DNA of 64,000 bases from contig CAVSES010000002.1 in NCBI GenBank assembly GCA_963727045.1, positions 372,001 through 436,000 on the forward strand, read 5' to 3'. The translations under genes and the position numbers were made by a program. This stretch comes from Bog-1198 sp963727045 (lineage in GTDB: Bacteria; Pseudomonadota; Gammaproteobacteria; Steroidobacterales; Steroidobacteraceae). Every line of letters begins with the position of its first letter. Positions within the stretch are counted from its first letter, which is position 1. Shown here one piece after another: positions 63,991-64,000 of this stretch. The notes beneath the pieces are model-generated. The model did no database searches. It was not told the DNA's origin and saw only the letters and a program-made list of their open reading frames with translations.

Positions 63991-64000
63991 ATGGATTTAT
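63991..64000 (+). CDS. pilC: Probable start of pilC (cut by window end)
   Basis: Only ATGGATTTAT is visible, preceded by GGAAGG at good spacing. pilC follows pilB in nearly all related pilus operons. The call rests on position and ribosome-binding site alone. Confidence 0.4.

Overview
The window is GC-rich bacterial chromosome. It looks like a gammaproteobacterium near the Xanthomonadales/Steroidobacterales/Nevskiales. The signs are the order pncC-recA-recX-alaS-csrA-tRNA-Ser-tRNA-Arg beside mutS, the run clpB-pgeF-rluD / bamD / nadE / pilS...pilR / pilA / pilB, and an AspRS with the residues of the tRNA-non-discriminating type. This placement is inferred from gene order and protein sequence, not from a database search. 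There are no rRNA genes, CRISPR arrays or transposases. Two tRNAs are present.

Layout. 1-1106: 3' part of uup (minus). 1279-5171: membrane EAL protein with a degenerate GGDEF, then a CHASE3-like NarX-type kinase. 5176-7418: a porin and a Nudix hydrolase, divergent around a Fur-box-like site. 7468-14588: glpK, a YeiH-type exporter, a ROK kinase, a TfpX/TfpZ-like pilin accessory protein and a BarA-like hybrid kinase, all on plus and closely spaced. 14513-18651: a GGDEF-EAL protein (minus) and a divergent NtrC-like regulator that has lost most of its working motifs. 18819-23675: a mono-heme cytochrome c, a membrane HTH/beta-propeller regulator, a TIGR03118-type secreted propeller and a HiPIP. 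23761-27107: accessory DNA at tRNA-Arg(ACG), with a decayed BrnT/BrnA module and then a 2.7-kb integrative element (attL, RelB/ParE-like pair, one secreted unknown, xis, int, attR inside the tRNA). 27296-45044: mostly housekeeping genes (tRNA-Ser, csrA, alaS, recX, recA, thpR, pncC, an alpha-hydroxyacid oxidase with a CxxCH motif, mutS, an alpha/beta hydrolase, nudB, aspS, an FmdB-type zinc ribbon, clpB, pgeF, rluD). 45125-47554: bamD and nadE.

47698-64000 is the type IV pilus region. pilS and pilR are separated by about 8.7 kb of envelope-glycan genes: two GT-C membrane glycosyltransferases, GtrA, an FAD oxidoreductase, a GtrB/DPM-like GT2, a methyltransferase, an SMR-type flippase and another GT2. 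After pilR come a TPR-sulfotransferase, pilA with a clear sigma-54 promoter and candidate PilR sites, pilB and the first bases of pilC. The genes suggest a lipid-carrier sugar pathway, possibly with sulfation, linked to pili. That function is inferred.

Caution: from about 46.8 kb onward many genes are split by one-base shifts, several in short homopolymers (nadE, both GT-C genes, gtrA, the oxidoreductase, a GT2, pilB). Conserved sequence resumes in another frame each time. I read these mainly as base-calling or assembly errors and give each gene its full span. The first 46 kb lacks this pattern.
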